From: an uncultured Clostridia bacterium | GTDB lineage: Bacteria; Bacillota; Clostridia; Oscillospirales; Ruminococcaceae | Direction: 5' to 3' | Assembly: GCA_947168885.1 (NCBI GenBank) | Contig: CAMVNQ010000002.1 | Coordinates: 248,001 to 312,000, forward strand | Length of the DNA stretch: 64,000 nucleotides | Part shown: one piece after another, positions 25,615 to 34,803 of the stretch | Numbering within the stretch: the stretch's first letter is position 1 | How the letters are laid out: each line of letters starts with the position of its first letter | The notes under the pieces: model-generated | Database searches by the model: none | The model's input: only the letters and a program-made list of their open reading frames with translations | Told to the model about the DNA's origin: nothing | Position numbers and translations under genes: made by a program

Positions 25615-25875
25615 TTATGCAGTCCTGCTCTCTTCGTATGCCTGTCTGACCGCTTTTGCGAGCTGGTCGGCGCATGACGTCGGGCGGCCGTTGCAGGTAT
25701 TTCCGCCAAGCTTCTTTTCGATCTCATCTACAGTCATTCCGTCAACAAGGATAGACACGGCTTTTAAGTTTCCGTTGCAGCCGCCTCTGAATGAGACATT
25801 TCGCACCACATCACCGTCAAGCGTAAAATTAATTTCTGTCGAACAGACCATTTTTGTTTTGTACTTGTAATCCAT
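25615..25875 (-). CDS. TSCPD domain (TIGR03905-type) protein
   Basis: 86 residues. The pattern FRGGCNGNLKAV, GNTCNGRPTSCADQLAKAV matches the small TSCPD proteins with conserved cysteines, related to the C-terminal segment of class II ribonucleotide reductase; the biochemical role is unknown. It is the first gene of an operon with the OhrR-like regulator and has GGGAGGAG before the ATG. The cysteines may bind metal. Confidence 0.88.
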   Translation of the reverse strand: MDYKYKTKMVCSTEINFTLDGDVVRNVSFRGGCNGNLKAVSILVDGMTVDEIEKKLGGNTCNGRPTSCADQLAKAVRQAYEESRTA

Positions 25876-25952
25876 GGTTTCTCCTCCCTTGATTAAGATC
25901 GCACTTTCCGTTACTCAAACGCATTGTGTCAGTAACCCTGCGCTCTCAATTC

Positions 25953-26001
25953 AATTGATGTCAATTTAATTTATTATACAGTATATGTGTTGTTTTGTCA
26001 A
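25953..26001 (-). promoter_or_regulatory. Promoter and putative MarR operator
   Basis: On the minus strand TTGACA (25996-26001), a 17-base spacer and TATAAT (25973-25978). Directly downstream, over the expected start of transcription, is a perfect inverted repeat AATTGA-TG-TCAATT (25953-25966), a plausible site for the OhrR-like regulator encoded in this operon. Confidence 0.7.
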
Positions 26002-26041
26002 GTGATTATAATAACTATATTGCACATTCTGAAAACCTCGG

Positions 26042-26070
26042 TTGACAATTTATCACTTTCGCTGTATAAT
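26042..26070 (+). promoter_or_regulatory. Promoter of the small ORF-recD2 unit
   Basis: TTGACA at 26042-26047, a 17-base spacer and TATAAT at 26065-26070 with a TG extension. Divergent from the MarR operon promoter 40 bases away. Confidence 0.88.
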
Positions 26071-26146
26071 AAAATAGTATTATTATGTTTAAAGATGCTT
26101 TGACAGCGCAAGCAAAAACTGCATATAATGTCACAGGGGTGATCTT

Positions 26147-26323
26147 ATGCAGGGTCTGTTCTTCTTTCTGACCGTTTTCTGCGGGATATTCGGAGCTTAT
26201 ATCCTTATCGGTATCATATATAACGCTGTCATATCGCTTTTAGGAAAAGGAAGATCGTCAAATGGCGGAAAACACGGAAGAAATAATAACGATAACCGGC
26301 ATGGCCGAGGAAATAGTCTATAA
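26147..26323 (+). CDS. Small membrane protein, 58 residues, overlapping recD2
   Basis: The frame starts at ATG 26147 after AGGGGTG and encodes one hydrophobic helix (about 4-32, LFFFLTVFCGIFGAYILIGI) followed by a basic, Gly/Asn/Arg-rich tail. It runs 62 bases into recD2 in another frame, so its tail is constrained by the recD2 N-terminal codons; the protein may in effect be the membrane helix. The frame, ribosome site, membrane helix and consensus promoter support it. No family recognised; it could also serve to couple or attenuate recD2 translation. Confidence 0.55.
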   Translation: MQGLFFFLTVFCGIFGAYILIGIIYNAVISLLGKGRSSNGGKHGRNNNDNRHGRGNSL

Positions 26324-28478
26324 AAATCCCGACAACGGTTACATAGTTATAACAATGGACATTGACGGGGTTCCCGAAACCGTCGTTGGTACACTCGGTG
26401 ATATAGTCGAAGGTGAATCGCTCATTCTCCGTGGGAATTATATTGCGAGCGCCAAGTACGGCAGACAGTTCAAGGCGGTGACCTGTGAACGAAAGCTGCC
26501 GACGACAGCCGAGGAGATACGCCGTTACCTCGGAAGCGGTATTATCAAGGGCGTCGGTCCCGCCATGGCTAAAAAGATCGTTCATGCTTTCGGTGAAGAG
26601 TCTCTCGACATAATCGAGAATGACCCGAAAAGACTTTCTACACTCAATGGCATTTCCGTTGACAAGGCACTTTATATTGGTACGGAATTCCGGAAACTCT
26701 GCGGAATACGGACGATAATTGAGTTCCTTCAGCGTTACGAAATAAGCCCGCTCACAGCATCACTCGTATGGAAAGCGTACGAAGGCGAGAGCGTCGTAAA
26801 CGTGAAGAGCGACCCGTATCTTCTGTGCAATGACGATTTCGGCGTTGACTTCTCTCAGGCGGACAGGATTGCGAACGATCTCGGGCTCTCTCCTTTCAGC
26901 ATGAGCAGGATAAAGGCGGGCATCACCTATGTTCTTCGCGAAAACGCCGCGGCAGGTCATACCTGTGTTCCGCGTACAAGCCTTACGGAAGTAGTCTGCC
27001 CTTTGATACGCGTCGGAGAAGATGATTTCGACAAAGCCCTTTTCGAGGGTATCGAAGAGCACCTTTTCGTTTCCTATGAGACATCACGTCGGGAATACAT
27101 CTACCTCGCAGATTATTATAACGCCGAAAGCTACATCAGCAAAAAGATAGCTACGATGCTGAAACTATCTGCTCCTTTCACCAAAGACTATTCAGATGAT
27201 ATAGCGGGGATAGAATGGGAGGACAACATACACTATGAAGAACTGCAAAAAGCTGCAATAAACGCAGCGCTCGGCAACAATATCTTCATACTTACCGGCG
27301 GCCCCGGAACAGGTAAAACGACTACTCTTAACGCAGTGATAAAACTCTGCGAGGCGAAGAAAAAACGTATGATGCTAGCGGCACCGACCGGACGCGCGGC
27401 AAAGCGAATGTCGGATCTTACCGGACGCCCTGCCAAGACCATACACAGGCTTCTCGAAGTGGATTTTTCAAACAAATCAGGCAAGCCGAAATTCAAGCAC
27501 CACGACAAGAACCCGCTCAATGCGGACGTTATCATAATAGACGAGATGTCAATGGTCGATACGTTGTTATTTGAAGCGCTGCTGCGTGCAGTCAAGCTCG
27601 AAAGCAAGCTTATCATGGTCGGTGACTCGAACCAGCTTCCGAGCGTCGGCGCGGGAAATGTGCTCCGTGATCTTATATCATCGAAGATGATACCGACTGT
27701 CGAACTCAAAGAGATCTTCCGTCAGGCCGCCGAAAGCCTTATCATAACCAACGCGCACAAGATAGTGCACGGAGAGATGCCCGAACTTGACAACAGGAAG
27801 AAAGACTTCTTCTTTATGCCGACCGCAGGTGACGAAGATACCGCAAAACTCGTTATCGATCTTGCAAAGACGAGACTGCCGAAAACGTATGAATACTCAC
27901 CGATTGACGATATACAGGTGCTCTCGCCTACGAAAATGGGTACAGCAGGCACAAAGGAGCTCAACCGCTCATTGCAGCTCGCGCTCAATCCCCCGTCCCG
28001 TATGAAAAAAGAATTCCGCTTCTTCGACACTGTTTTCCGCACAGGCGACAAAGTAATGCAGATAAAGAACGACTACGACGTTATCTGGAAGCGCGGCGCA
28101 GACAACGGTACAGGCATATTCAACGGCGACATCGGCATTATTTACGACATAGATGTAAGCAACGCCCTGCTGTTCATCGACTTCGACGGACGAAAGGCAG
28201 TCTATACGAGCGAAATGCTCGGAAAGCTTGAGCACGCCTATGCCGTCACGATACACAAAAGCCAGGGCAGCGAGTACAAAGCGGTGATAATGCCGCTCAC
28301 GCTGTACTCGAACAATCTGCTTTACCGCAATCTTCTCTATACCGGTGTCACGCGAGCAAAAGAGATACTTATTATTGTCGGAACACGCGATGCAGTCGTG
28401 AGAATGGTCGAGAACAACAAAAAGACGAACCGTTTCTCATGCATTAAAGATATGCTTGAGCAGGAATATGGAGAATGA
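26262..28478 (+). CDS. recD2: ATP-dependent RecD2-type DNA helicase
   Basis: 738 residues. After an N-terminal OB-like and helix-hairpin region (about 1-200) come superfamily 1B helicase motifs: Walker A TGGPGTGKTTT near residue 350, Walker B IIDEMSMVD, motif III GDSNQLPSVGAG, and C-terminal VTIHKSQGSEY with YTGVTRAK. The length and N-terminal extension fit RecD2/YrrC, a 5'-3' helicase linked to mismatch repair and fork maintenance and independent of RecBC. AAGGAAG precedes ATG 26262. Downstream genes start 89 bases later. Confidence 0.94.
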   Translation: MAENTEEIITITGMAEEIVYKNPDNGYIVITMDIDGVPETVVGTLGDIVEGESLILRGNYIASAKYGRQFKAVTCERKLPTTAEEIRRYLGSGIIKGVGPAMAKKIVHAFGEESLDIIENDPKRLSTLNGISVDKALYIGTEFRKLCGIRTIIEFLQRYEISPLTASLVWKAYEGESVVNVKSDPYLLCNDDFGVDFSQADRIANDLGLSPFSMSRIKAGITYVLRENAAAGHTCVPRTSLTEVVCPLIRVGEDDFDKALFEGIEEHLFVSYETSRREYIYLADYYNAESYISKKIATMLKLSAPFTKDYSDDIAGIEWEDNIHYEELQKAAINAALGNNIFILTGGPGTGKTTTLNAVIKLCEAKKKRMMLAAPTGRAAKRMSDLTGRPAKTIHRLLEVDFSNKSGKPKFKHHDKNPLNADVIIIDEMSMVDTLLFEALLRAVKLESKLIMVGDSNQLPSVGAGNVLRDLISSKMIPTVELKEIFRQAAESLIITNAHKIVHGEMPELDNRKKDFFFMPTAGDEDTAKLVIDLAKTRLPKTYEYSPIDDIQVLSPTKMGTAGTKELNRSLQLALNPPSRMKKEFRFFDTVFRTGDKVMQIKNDYDVIWKRGADNGTGIFNGDIGIIYDIDVSNALLFIDFDGRKAVYTSEMLGKLEHAYAVTIHKSQGSEYKAVIMPLTLYSNNLLYRNLLYTGVTRAKEILIIVGTRDAVVRMVENNKKTNRFSCIKDMLEQEYGE

Positions 28479-28567
28479 CAAAGTAATCGTTTGAATCGTA
28501 TTATACAACTGGTTAAGCAAAGCGCCCACGGAGCCGTATGAGTTATGTTGATAGGAGAAGAGATAAT

Positions 28568-29299
28568 ATGCATCATAATTTGCTGTTTGACCTTGACCAG
28601 ACATTGCTTGATTTTCACGCTTCCGAACATATTGCATTGAAATATATTCTCGAATCGAACAGTCTGACATTCACTGAGGAACGCTATACTCTTTTCAAAC
28701 AAGTTAATAAAAAACTTTGGCTTGAATTTGAAAAAGGGCTTATCACAAAATCTCAGATATTTGAAAAGAGATTCAGAACCTTATTTGAAGAATGCGGGTG
28801 CGGTACAAGCGGAATGGACATATTGTCTATAAACGCCGCATTCATTGATAAAATGTCACAGAACGGTGTCCTTATGGACGGAGCGTTTGATTTTCTTGAA
28901 AAAGTCCGTAAGAACATACCCAATGTACGAATGTATATTATCACCAACGGCGTAACGAAAAATGCTATGGGAAGAATTGTTTCTACCGGGCTTGATAAAT
29001 ATATAGAAAAAGTGTTTATAAGCGATGCTATGGGAGTTGCCAAGCCGTCACGCGAGTATTTTGACATAGTCATGAATACCGTCAATGAACCTGATGAAAG
29101 CTTTATGGTGATCGGAGATTCGCTTACATCGGATATGCTCGGAGCAAAAAATTACGGTCTGACAAGCTGCTGGTTTATGCCGACAGGTGATGCGGAAAAT
29201 GCCGTCAAGGAATATAGCATTGATTACACGGCGTCTTCGTTTGATGAGTTGTTTGAAATAATAAAGGAATGGACAGAAATACCAGAAGAACACAAATGA
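28568..29299 (+). CDS. HAD hydrolase, YjjG-type 5'-nucleotidase
   Basis: 243 residues. Motif I is FDLDQTLLDF, motif II IITNGVT, motif III a Lys in GVAKPSREYF, and motif IV VIGDSLTSD, all intact. The long helical cap (about 15-90) and these motifs match the YjjG/TIGR02254 family, which removes phosphate from pyrimidine (including non-canonical) nucleoside monophosphates. ATG 28568 with AGGAGA 9 bases upstream is preferred over an upstream ATG at 28538. The gene appears more A/T-rich in codon choice than its neighbours, a possible sign of separate acquisition. It overlaps the next gene by four bases. Confidence 0.88.
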   Translation: MHHNLLFDLDQTLLDFHASEHIALKYILESNSLTFTEERYTLFKQVNKKLWLEFEKGLITKSQIFEKRFRTLFEECGCGTSGMDILSINAAFIDKMSQNGVLMDGAFDFLEKVRKNIPNVRMYIITNGVTKNAMGRIVSTGLDKYIEKVFISDAMGVAKPSREYFDIVMNTVNEPDESFMVIGDSLTSDMLGAKNYGLTSCWFMPTGDAENAVKEYSIDYTASSFDELFEIIKEWTEIPEEHK

Positions 29300-29778
29300 A
29301 CTACACGATAAGAAAGATGAAACAGAGCGAATACCCGCTCCTCGCCGATTTTCTGTATGAGGCTATATTCATTCCGGAAGGGGTAACTCCCCCGCCCCGC
29401 GATATTATCACGCAGGACGAGCTTCAGGTATATATCCGCGGCTTCGGAGACAGACCCGAAGATATATGCTTTGCCGCCGAGTCTGACGGTAAGATCGTCG
29501 GCGCTGTATGGGTACGGATAATGGACGACTACGGACATATCGACAACGAAACTCCGTCGTTTGCTATCTCGCTCTATAAGGAATACCGCGGTCATGGTAT
29601 CGGCACAGAGCTTATGCGGACTATGACAGCCGAACTGAAAAAACGCGGATATAAACGCGCTTCTCTTGCGGTGCAGAAAGCAAACTATGCCGTAAAGATG
29701 TACAAGTCTGTCGGATTTGAAATAACCGGCGAAAACGACGATGAATACATAATGATAATAAAACTGAGAGAGGGATAA
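29296..29778 (+). CDS. GNAT family N-acetyltransferase
   Basis: 160 residues. The acetyl-CoA binding motif A is visible as YRGHGIGTELMRTM, followed by the C-terminal VQKANYAVKMYKSVGFEITGE motif B. The substrate is unknown. ATG 29296 overlaps the HAD stop (ATGA), so translation is probably coupled; a start at 29269 is in frame but inside the HAD gene without a ribosome site. The next gene, which also begins with a GNAT domain, starts 2 bases after the stop. Confidence 0.88.
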   Translation: MNYTIRKMKQSEYPLLADFLYEAIFIPEGVTPPPRDIITQDELQVYIRGFGDRPEDICFAAESDGKIVGAVWVRIMDDYGHIDNETPSFAISLYKEYRGHGIGTELMRTMTAELKKRGYKRASLAVQKANYAVKMYKSVGFEITGENDDEYIMIIKLREG

Positions 29779-29780
29779 CT

Positions 29781-31679
29781 ATGGATATTATCGAGTATTA
29801 CGGTTCAGAAAGGAAGGAGCACTGGCTTGCTCAGCTGAGGACCTGTGAATGGGATGCGGGCAAACTGCTGTTTGACCTGCTGACGGGTAACTGTGCAGAA
29901 GAATTTCTCGGTGAATCGCCGAAGATATTTTTGCTGGCAGACGGAGATGATCTCGTCTCGTTCTGCACACTTGCGCAAAAGGATGACATACCGGACTGTG
30001 AGCTCATGCCATGGATTGGGTTTGTATATACTTTTCCCGATTACCGCGGACACAGATATGCAGGAAAGCTTATTGAGCACGTAGAAAAGACCGCATATAA
30101 TGCAGGTCACAGTAAGATCTACATATCGACAAATCATACCGGACTATATGAAAAATACGGATATATGTTCTTCGAAACGCGAAAGGACTTAAACGGAGAT
30201 AATTCTCTTATATATATCAAAACGCTCAGAGAACAGGACAATGAACTCGGAAGGGATGAAAAAATGCACGACAGAATAAAAGAATACATATATGCAAACA
30301 AGGAGCGTCTTCTCTCTATGATATATGAGCTCGTGGCTGTCCACAGCGAAAAAGGCGAACCTTCCGAAGGCGCGCCGTTCGGAATAGGTCCTCGCGCAGC
30401 TCTCGACAAGATGATCGGGATCTGCCGCCATGAAGGCTTTGTGACACGGCTCTGCTATGATGTTGTCGGTACTGCCGACCTTCTTCCGGAAGGTTCAAAC
30501 GAGATGCCGGCTCTCGGTATTCTCGGACATCTTGATGTTGTCCCTGCTGAAGGTCAGGAGGGTTGGCTCACAGACCCGTTCAAAATGATCGAAAAAAACG
30601 GAATTCTCTACGGGCGCGGAGTCATTGACGACAAAGGTCCTCTATGTGCGGCATTTATGGCTATGAAATGCATTCAGACCCTCGGCATACCGCTGAAGAA
30701 AGGCGTGCGGCTCATATTCGGCACGGACGAGGAGAACGGCTCGGAAGACCTTTCGATTTATATGGCAAACGAGGATCTGCCCGAAAATGTATTTACACCT
30801 GATGCAGCATTTCCGTTGATAAACATAGAAAAAGGACGATTGCTGCGGCATTTCAAAGGTACTCACATCTTTAAGGGCGGAAGTGTCGTAAGCTTCCACG
30901 GCGGAAGTATTCCGAACGCCGTTCCGGACAGAGCGGAATGTGTTGTAAGTGACATATCTGCAATAGTCATTGAAAACGAGATAGATGAAGACACTTCCGG
31001 AGCCGAATTCAAAGTCACAGAGGGAAAAGACGGTGTGCGTATAATATGCATCGGTCGTTCTGCGCACGCTTCGACTCCGGAAACGGGCATAAACGCCGTA
31101 ACAGCACTTATCGGGCTGCTGTGCAGACTCCCTCTCGCCCGGCACCGTGAGACCGACAAGCAAAGAGATATGCTGCATGGACTTAACGAGATATTCCCGT
31201 TCGGAGAGACCGACGGAACGCACGCGGGACTAAAGGCGGAAGACGATGTTTCCGGCGGTCTTACGCTCGCTTTCAGCATATTCGATATGGAAAACGGTGA
31301 ATGCTCGGGCTGCGTTGATATACGTTTCCCTACCTGCATGACACTTCACAAGGTTGATACATTCCTGCGAAAAGCACTCAGTGACGCCGGATTTACCGCG
31401 GAGAGCCTTGAAGGACATGCTCCACATATCGTCGATGAAAACAGTGAGTTTGTACAGAAACTTCTCAGAGTCTATGAGCGCTGTGAGGGAGAGAAAGGCC
31501 GCTGTCTTGCTATCGGCGGCGGAACGTATGTCCACAATGTACCGGGTGGTGTGGCGTTCGGTGTCGAACGCGGCGACACAGACTATAAGATGCACGGAGC
31601 CAACGAATGGATAACCGTTGACGAACTGCTTAAAGACGCGATAATATTTACGGAAGCGATAATCGAAATATGCGGATAG
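29781..31679 (+). CDS. Fusion of GNAT acetyltransferase and M20 (PepV-like) dipeptidase
   Basis: 632 residues in one open frame. Residues 1-155 are a GNAT domain (YTFPDYRGHRYAGKLIEHV, NHTGLYEKYGYMFFE). Residues 162-632 are an M20 peptidase of the PepV/dipeptidase type with zinc ligands in GHLDVVPA, GRGVIDDKGP and TDEENGSED, and a HASTPETGIN motif. At ATG 30264, exactly at the domain border, there is an internal ribosome site (GGAAGGGA, 7 bases upstream), so a free peptidase may also be made. There is no frameshift sign. The pairing could remove and acetylate peptide-derived amino groups; substrate unknown. The end overlaps the next gene by 10 bases. Confidence 0.88.
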   Translation: MDIIEYYGSERKEHWLAQLRTCEWDAGKLLFDLLTGNCAEEFLGESPKIFLLADGDDLVSFCTLAQKDDIPDCELMPWIGFVYTFPDYRGHRYAGKLIEHVEKTAYNAGHSKIYISTNHTGLYEKYGYMFFETRKDLNGDNSLIYIKTLREQDNELGRDEKMHDRIKEYIYANKERLLSMIYELVAVHSEKGEPSEGAPFGIGPRAALDKMIGICRHEGFVTRLCYDVVGTADLLPEGSNEMPALGILGHLDVVPAEGQEGWLTDPFKMIEKNGILYGRGVIDDKGPLCAAFMAMKCIQTLGIPLKKGVRLIFGTDEENGSEDLSIYMANEDLPENVFTPDAAFPLINIEKGRLLRHFKGTHIFKGGSVVSFHGGSIPNAVPDRAECVVSDISAIVIENEIDEDTSGAEFKVTEGKDGVRIICIGRSAHASTPETGINAVTALIGLLCRLPLARHRETDKQRDMLHGLNEIFPFGETDGTHAGLKAEDDVSGGLTLAFSIFDMENGECSGCVDIRFPTCMTLHKVDTFLRKALSDAGFTAESLEGHAPHIVDENSEFVQKLLRVYERCEGEKGRCLAIGGGTYVHNVPGGVAFGVERGDTDYKMHGANEWITVDELLKDAIIFTEAIIEICG

Positions 31680-32368
31680 AAAAAGGAAACACAAAAAATA
31701 CGAATATGCCCAAAAGGCTCGCTTTATACTTTCTCGGTCTGTTTATTATGACTTCCGGCATAGCTTTCTCTGTTCTTTCCGATCTCGGAGTCTCTCCGCT
31801 CAGCACACTTCCATACGCGGTCGAGCTATGGACAGGGTTTGATATGGGACTCGGGACTATGGTGATGCATGCATTTTTTGTGCTGGCACAATTGATACTG
31901 CTCCGGAAGAAATTCCACCCGATTATTCTTCTTCAGATCCCCGCGGGAATAGTTTTCGGCTGGTTCACAACGCTCTGCAACGGGCTTGTACTGATGATCC
32001 CGAGAACAGACTTTATTCCGCTTCAGATACTTTTGCAGCTCATAAGCATACTGCTCGTTGCTATCGGGATCTATATCTATCTTCCGGCAAACATAATCCC
32101 GCTTGCGGGTGAAGGGATAGTAAGGGCGATCTCGGATACATTCAAGTGGCAGTTCGCAAAGGTAAAGATCTTTTTTGATGCTTCGATCGTCGTTATCTCC
32201 GGTGTACTGTGCTTCCTGACTGTCGGAAGGCTCGGAAGCGTAGGAATAGGCACTGTAATGTCGGCTTTACTTACAGGAACATTTATCGCGTGGATAGAAA
32301 GATTTATGAAGAAACGCAAAGAAAAAAAGCAGCAAAAACAAGCAGCCGAAAACGAAATGAATACCTAA
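31670..32368 (+). CDS. YczE/YyaS-type (DUF6198) membrane protein
   Basis: 232 residues with five membrane helices. The segment GLFIMTSGIAFSVLSDLGVS and the later GEGIVRAIS are typical of the YczE/YyaS (COG2364) integral membrane family, whose function is not established. The C-terminal 20 residues are Lys/Gln-rich and cytosolic. It overlaps the peptidase fusion, so it is probably coexpressed; a transport role is a guess. Confidence 0.82.
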   Translation: MRIEKGNTKNTNMPKRLALYFLGLFIMTSGIAFSVLSDLGVSPLSTLPYAVELWTGFDMGLGTMVMHAFFVLAQLILLRKKFHPIILLQIPAGIVFGWFTTLCNGLVLMIPRTDFIPLQILLQLISILLVAIGIYIYLPANIIPLAGEGIVRAISDTFKWQFAKVKIFFDASIVVISGVLCFLTVGRLGSVGIGTVMSALLTGTFIAWIERFMKKRKEKKQQKQAAENEMNT

Positions 32369-32392
32369 TATAAAACAATTTACAAAAAACAC

Positions 32393-32481
32393 TTGCTTTT
32401 TTTCAATAATGTGGTATAATTATATAGAATATTTTACACAAAAGACAGCTGCTTACCTGTCTTGTAAAAGCGGGTAAGTGC
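32393..32481 (+). promoter_or_regulatory. ychF promoter and leader hairpin
   Basis: TTGCTT at 32393-32398 and TATAAT at 32415-32420 are 16 bases apart. In the leader, CTTACC (32452-32457) pairs with GGTAAG (32473-32478). No T-run follows, so it is not a terminator; its role is unknown. Confidence 0.6.
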
Positions 32482-32527
32482 AAATAAATGTGTTTATCTT
32501 ATGTCATAAAAGAAAGGGTCTTTAAAT

Positions 32528-33622
32528 ATGAAACTCGGTATGGTGGGTCTTCCGAATGTCGGAAAAAGTACATTGTTCAACGCGCTTACGAACGCGGGCG
32601 CTGAAAGCGCGAATTACCCGTTCTGTACGATAGAACCGAACGTCGGTGTGGTATCTGTACCCGATGAACGTCTCGACAAACTCGCGGAAATGTACAATCC
32701 CGAAAAATTCACTCCCGCAGTGCTCGAATTCGTTGATATAGCAGGTCTTGTAAAGGGAGCTTCAAACGGTGAAGGTCTCGGCAACAAGTTCCTTGCGAAT
32801 ATACGCGAGGTCGATGCGATAGTACACGTTGTACGCTGCTTTGAGAACGAAAATATCGTGCACGTTGACGGATCGATTGGCGCAAAACGCGATATAGAAA
32901 CAATAAACCTTGAGCTTATATTCAGCGATATGGAGATACTTGCAAGACGTATAGACCGCGAAAAGAAGCTTGCAAAGGGCGATAAATCCCTCCAGAAGGA
33001 GATAGATTTTCTTGAAAAGCTTCAGGCTCATCTCGAAGAAGGAAAGTCCGCCCGTTCATTCGGATTTACCGAAGAGGAAGCGGAAATAATAAAGAGCACT
33101 CCCCTGCTCTCGAACAAGCCTGTCATCTATGCCGCAAACTTAAGCGAAGATGACTTCCGCGGCGGATATGAGAAAAATGAACAGTATCAGGCTGTCAAGG
33201 CAATAGCCGACGAGGAGAACAGCGCGGTAATGCCGATATGTGCACAGATAGAGGCTGATATTGCCGATATGGACGCGGAAGAAAAGGAGCTTTTCCTGTC
33301 CGACCTCAACCTCTCCGAATCCGGACTCTCCCGCATAATAAAAGCAGGCTACAGTCTTCTCGGACTTATCTCTTTCCTCACAGCCGGTCCTCAGGAAGTT
33401 CGCGCATGGACGATAACAAAGGGAACAAAGGCTCCGCAGGCGGCAGGAAAGATACATACCGACTTTGAAAAAGGCTTCATAAGAGCCGAAGTAGTTTCTT
33501 TCGACGACCTTGTGAACTGCGGAGGAATGACCGGTGCTAAGGAAAAGGGACTTGTACGTCTCGAAGGAAAAGATTATGTGATGCAGGACGGAGATGTCGT
33601 TCTGTTCAGGTTCAATGTGTAA
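32528..33622 (+). CDS. ychF: Redox-regulated ATPase YchF (Obg-like)
   Basis: 364 residues, full length. P-loop GLPNVGKST at residues 7-15, switch region NYPFCTIEPNVGVV, and the Walker B/G3 DIAGLVKGASNGEGLGN. The G4 position reads YAANLSED instead of NKxD, consistent with the ATP preference of the YchF/OLA1 family. The C-terminal TGS-like domain is present (TAGPQEVRAWTITKGTKAPQAAG). It is a ribosome-associated, conserved P-loop protein. GAAAGGG precedes the ATG; the stop overlaps the next start by one base. Confidence 0.96.
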   Translation: MKLGMVGLPNVGKSTLFNALTNAGAESANYPFCTIEPNVGVVSVPDERLDKLAEMYNPEKFTPAVLEFVDIAGLVKGASNGEGLGNKFLANIREVDAIVHVVRCFENENIVHVDGSIGAKRDIETINLELIFSDMEILARRIDREKKLAKGDKSLQKEIDFLEKLQAHLEEGKSARSFGFTEEEAEIIKSTPLLSNKPVIYAANLSEDDFRGGYEKNEQYQAVKAIADEENSAVMPICAQIEADIADMDAEEKELFLSDLNLSESGLSRIIKAGYSLLGLISFLTAGPQEVRAWTITKGTKAPQAAGKIHTDFEKGFIRAEVVSFDDLVNCGGMTGAKEKGLVRLEGKDYVMQDGDVVLFRFNV

Positions 33623-34389
33623 TGAAAGTTTATAAGAGCAGAAATCCGAATAAATTCAAGATCGGCGCACTATTCGTGATGCAGGTCATTTTCGGGTCGC
33701 TTCCGGCAGTACTTTTCATAATCTTCGCAATAGACATAATGCGAAGTTCAACGGAAAACGCCGAAAATCCTGCTACATTCCCGAACTACATCGGAGCTTA
33801 CGTTTCGGCAGCGGCGATCGTTCTTTGTGCTCTCGCTTACTTTATACTCGGACGCAGATACAACGTACTTCTGTCCGGTGTAAAAGGTGAGCGCTCGCTT
33901 GAACGAATAGCGCGAAAGTACAGAAACGAATATGACATTTTCATAAATTGCCCTGTACAGTACAAAAGAAGCCGTTCGGAAGTCGATATGATAATGCTCG
34001 GAAAGAACGGACTCATCATAATCGAGGTCAAGAATCATTCGGGAATGGTCTGCGGCTCTGACACCGACGAAAAATGGGTGCAATACAAGCATTACCGTGA
34101 CGGACGCAACACAGAAGCGGAGATGAAGAACCCGATAAAACAGATAACACGACAACGTGACATACTCAAAGGCATCTTCCATTCCGAGGGCGTTGATGTG
34201 TGGATAGACAGTATCGTATTCTTCTCCAACCCGCTTATCCGCCTTAAGCTCAACCTTAAAAGCAAGAGCAGCATTGTATGCTCCGGCGAAAAGGAACTTG
34301 ATAAGTTCCTTTCTTCATACGAGTCTCCGAAGCCGATAAGCAAAAAGGACATTGAAAAAATAAAAAGCATACTCACCGGACTTATATAA
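33622..34389 (+). CDS. NERD-domain membrane protein
   Basis: 255 residues. Two membrane helices (about 14-36 and 52-74) precede a NERD (nuclease-related) domain at about 85-215. The PD-(D/E)xK-like core is SEVDMIMLGKNGLIIIEVK, with the Asp and the ExK present, so nuclease activity is possible; most NERD proteins have not been tested. It is coupled to ychF by a one-base overlap and followed by a terminator. Confidence 0.87.
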   Translation: MKVYKSRNPNKFKIGALFVMQVIFGSLPAVLFIIFAIDIMRSSTENAENPATFPNYIGAYVSAAAIVLCALAYFILGRRYNVLLSGVKGERSLERIARKYRNEYDIFINCPVQYKRSRSEVDMIMLGKNGLIIIEVKNHSGMVCGSDTDEKWVQYKHYRDGRNTEAEMKNPIKQITRQRDILKGIFHSEGVDVWIDSIVFFSNPLIRLKLNLKSKSSIVCSGEKELDKFLSSYESPKPISKKDIEKIKSILTGLI

Positions 34390-34396
34390 CAATAAA

Positions 34397-34438
34397 ACTC
34401 CCCTGCCGGCCGAAATCATTCCGGTTATGCTGGGGAGT
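34397..34438. terminator. Terminator after the NERD gene
   Basis: ACTCCCC (34397-34403) pairs with GGGGAGT (34432-34438), with a second inner CCGG/CCGG pairing and a following T-run. Confidence 0.85.
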
Positions 34439-34603
34439 TTTTGTATGATAGTGCGCTGTTGCATACTTTACAAAAGCTTGCTTTATCAATTTGTTATGTA
34501 ACCAAGATGAAAATACAGCTTGTAACTATCGACAATTTTGTCACCCGCTTTTTGTTTAGTTGTATAAAAATGGTAGGTTTATCCTAATTTTTTGTATATC
34601 TTA

Positions 34604-34756
34604 TTGACAAAAGGTTAGATGTGCGCTATAATAAGCTTGTAAGGAACGAAAAGTTACTTACAGCAAGTTAGTTTTTTAGTTGTCTCCTTTCTTTTGTTCT
34701 ACACATTATACATTATTTCAGTTTGAGAATCGGTTTCCGGTTCTCTTTTTTTTGCT
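34604..34756 (+). ncRNA. Candidate small RNA or attenuated leader
   Basis: A full unit without a coding frame: TTGACA (34604-34609), 17-base spacer, TATAAT (34627-34632), and about 90 bases further a terminator GAGAATCGG (34726-34734) / CCGGTTCTC (34738-34746) followed by eight T. The RNA would be about 115 bases. It contains a pyrimidine tract TCCTTTCTTTTGT (34685-34697), exactly complementary to the Shine-Dalgarno region of the next gene (34890-34902). The remaining gap 34444-34603 shows nothing else. Confidence 0.6.
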
Positions 34757-34803
34757 TTTCTACTTCAGATTCATCGTTTTTTCCGAAAATTGACTGTTTT
34801 GTA

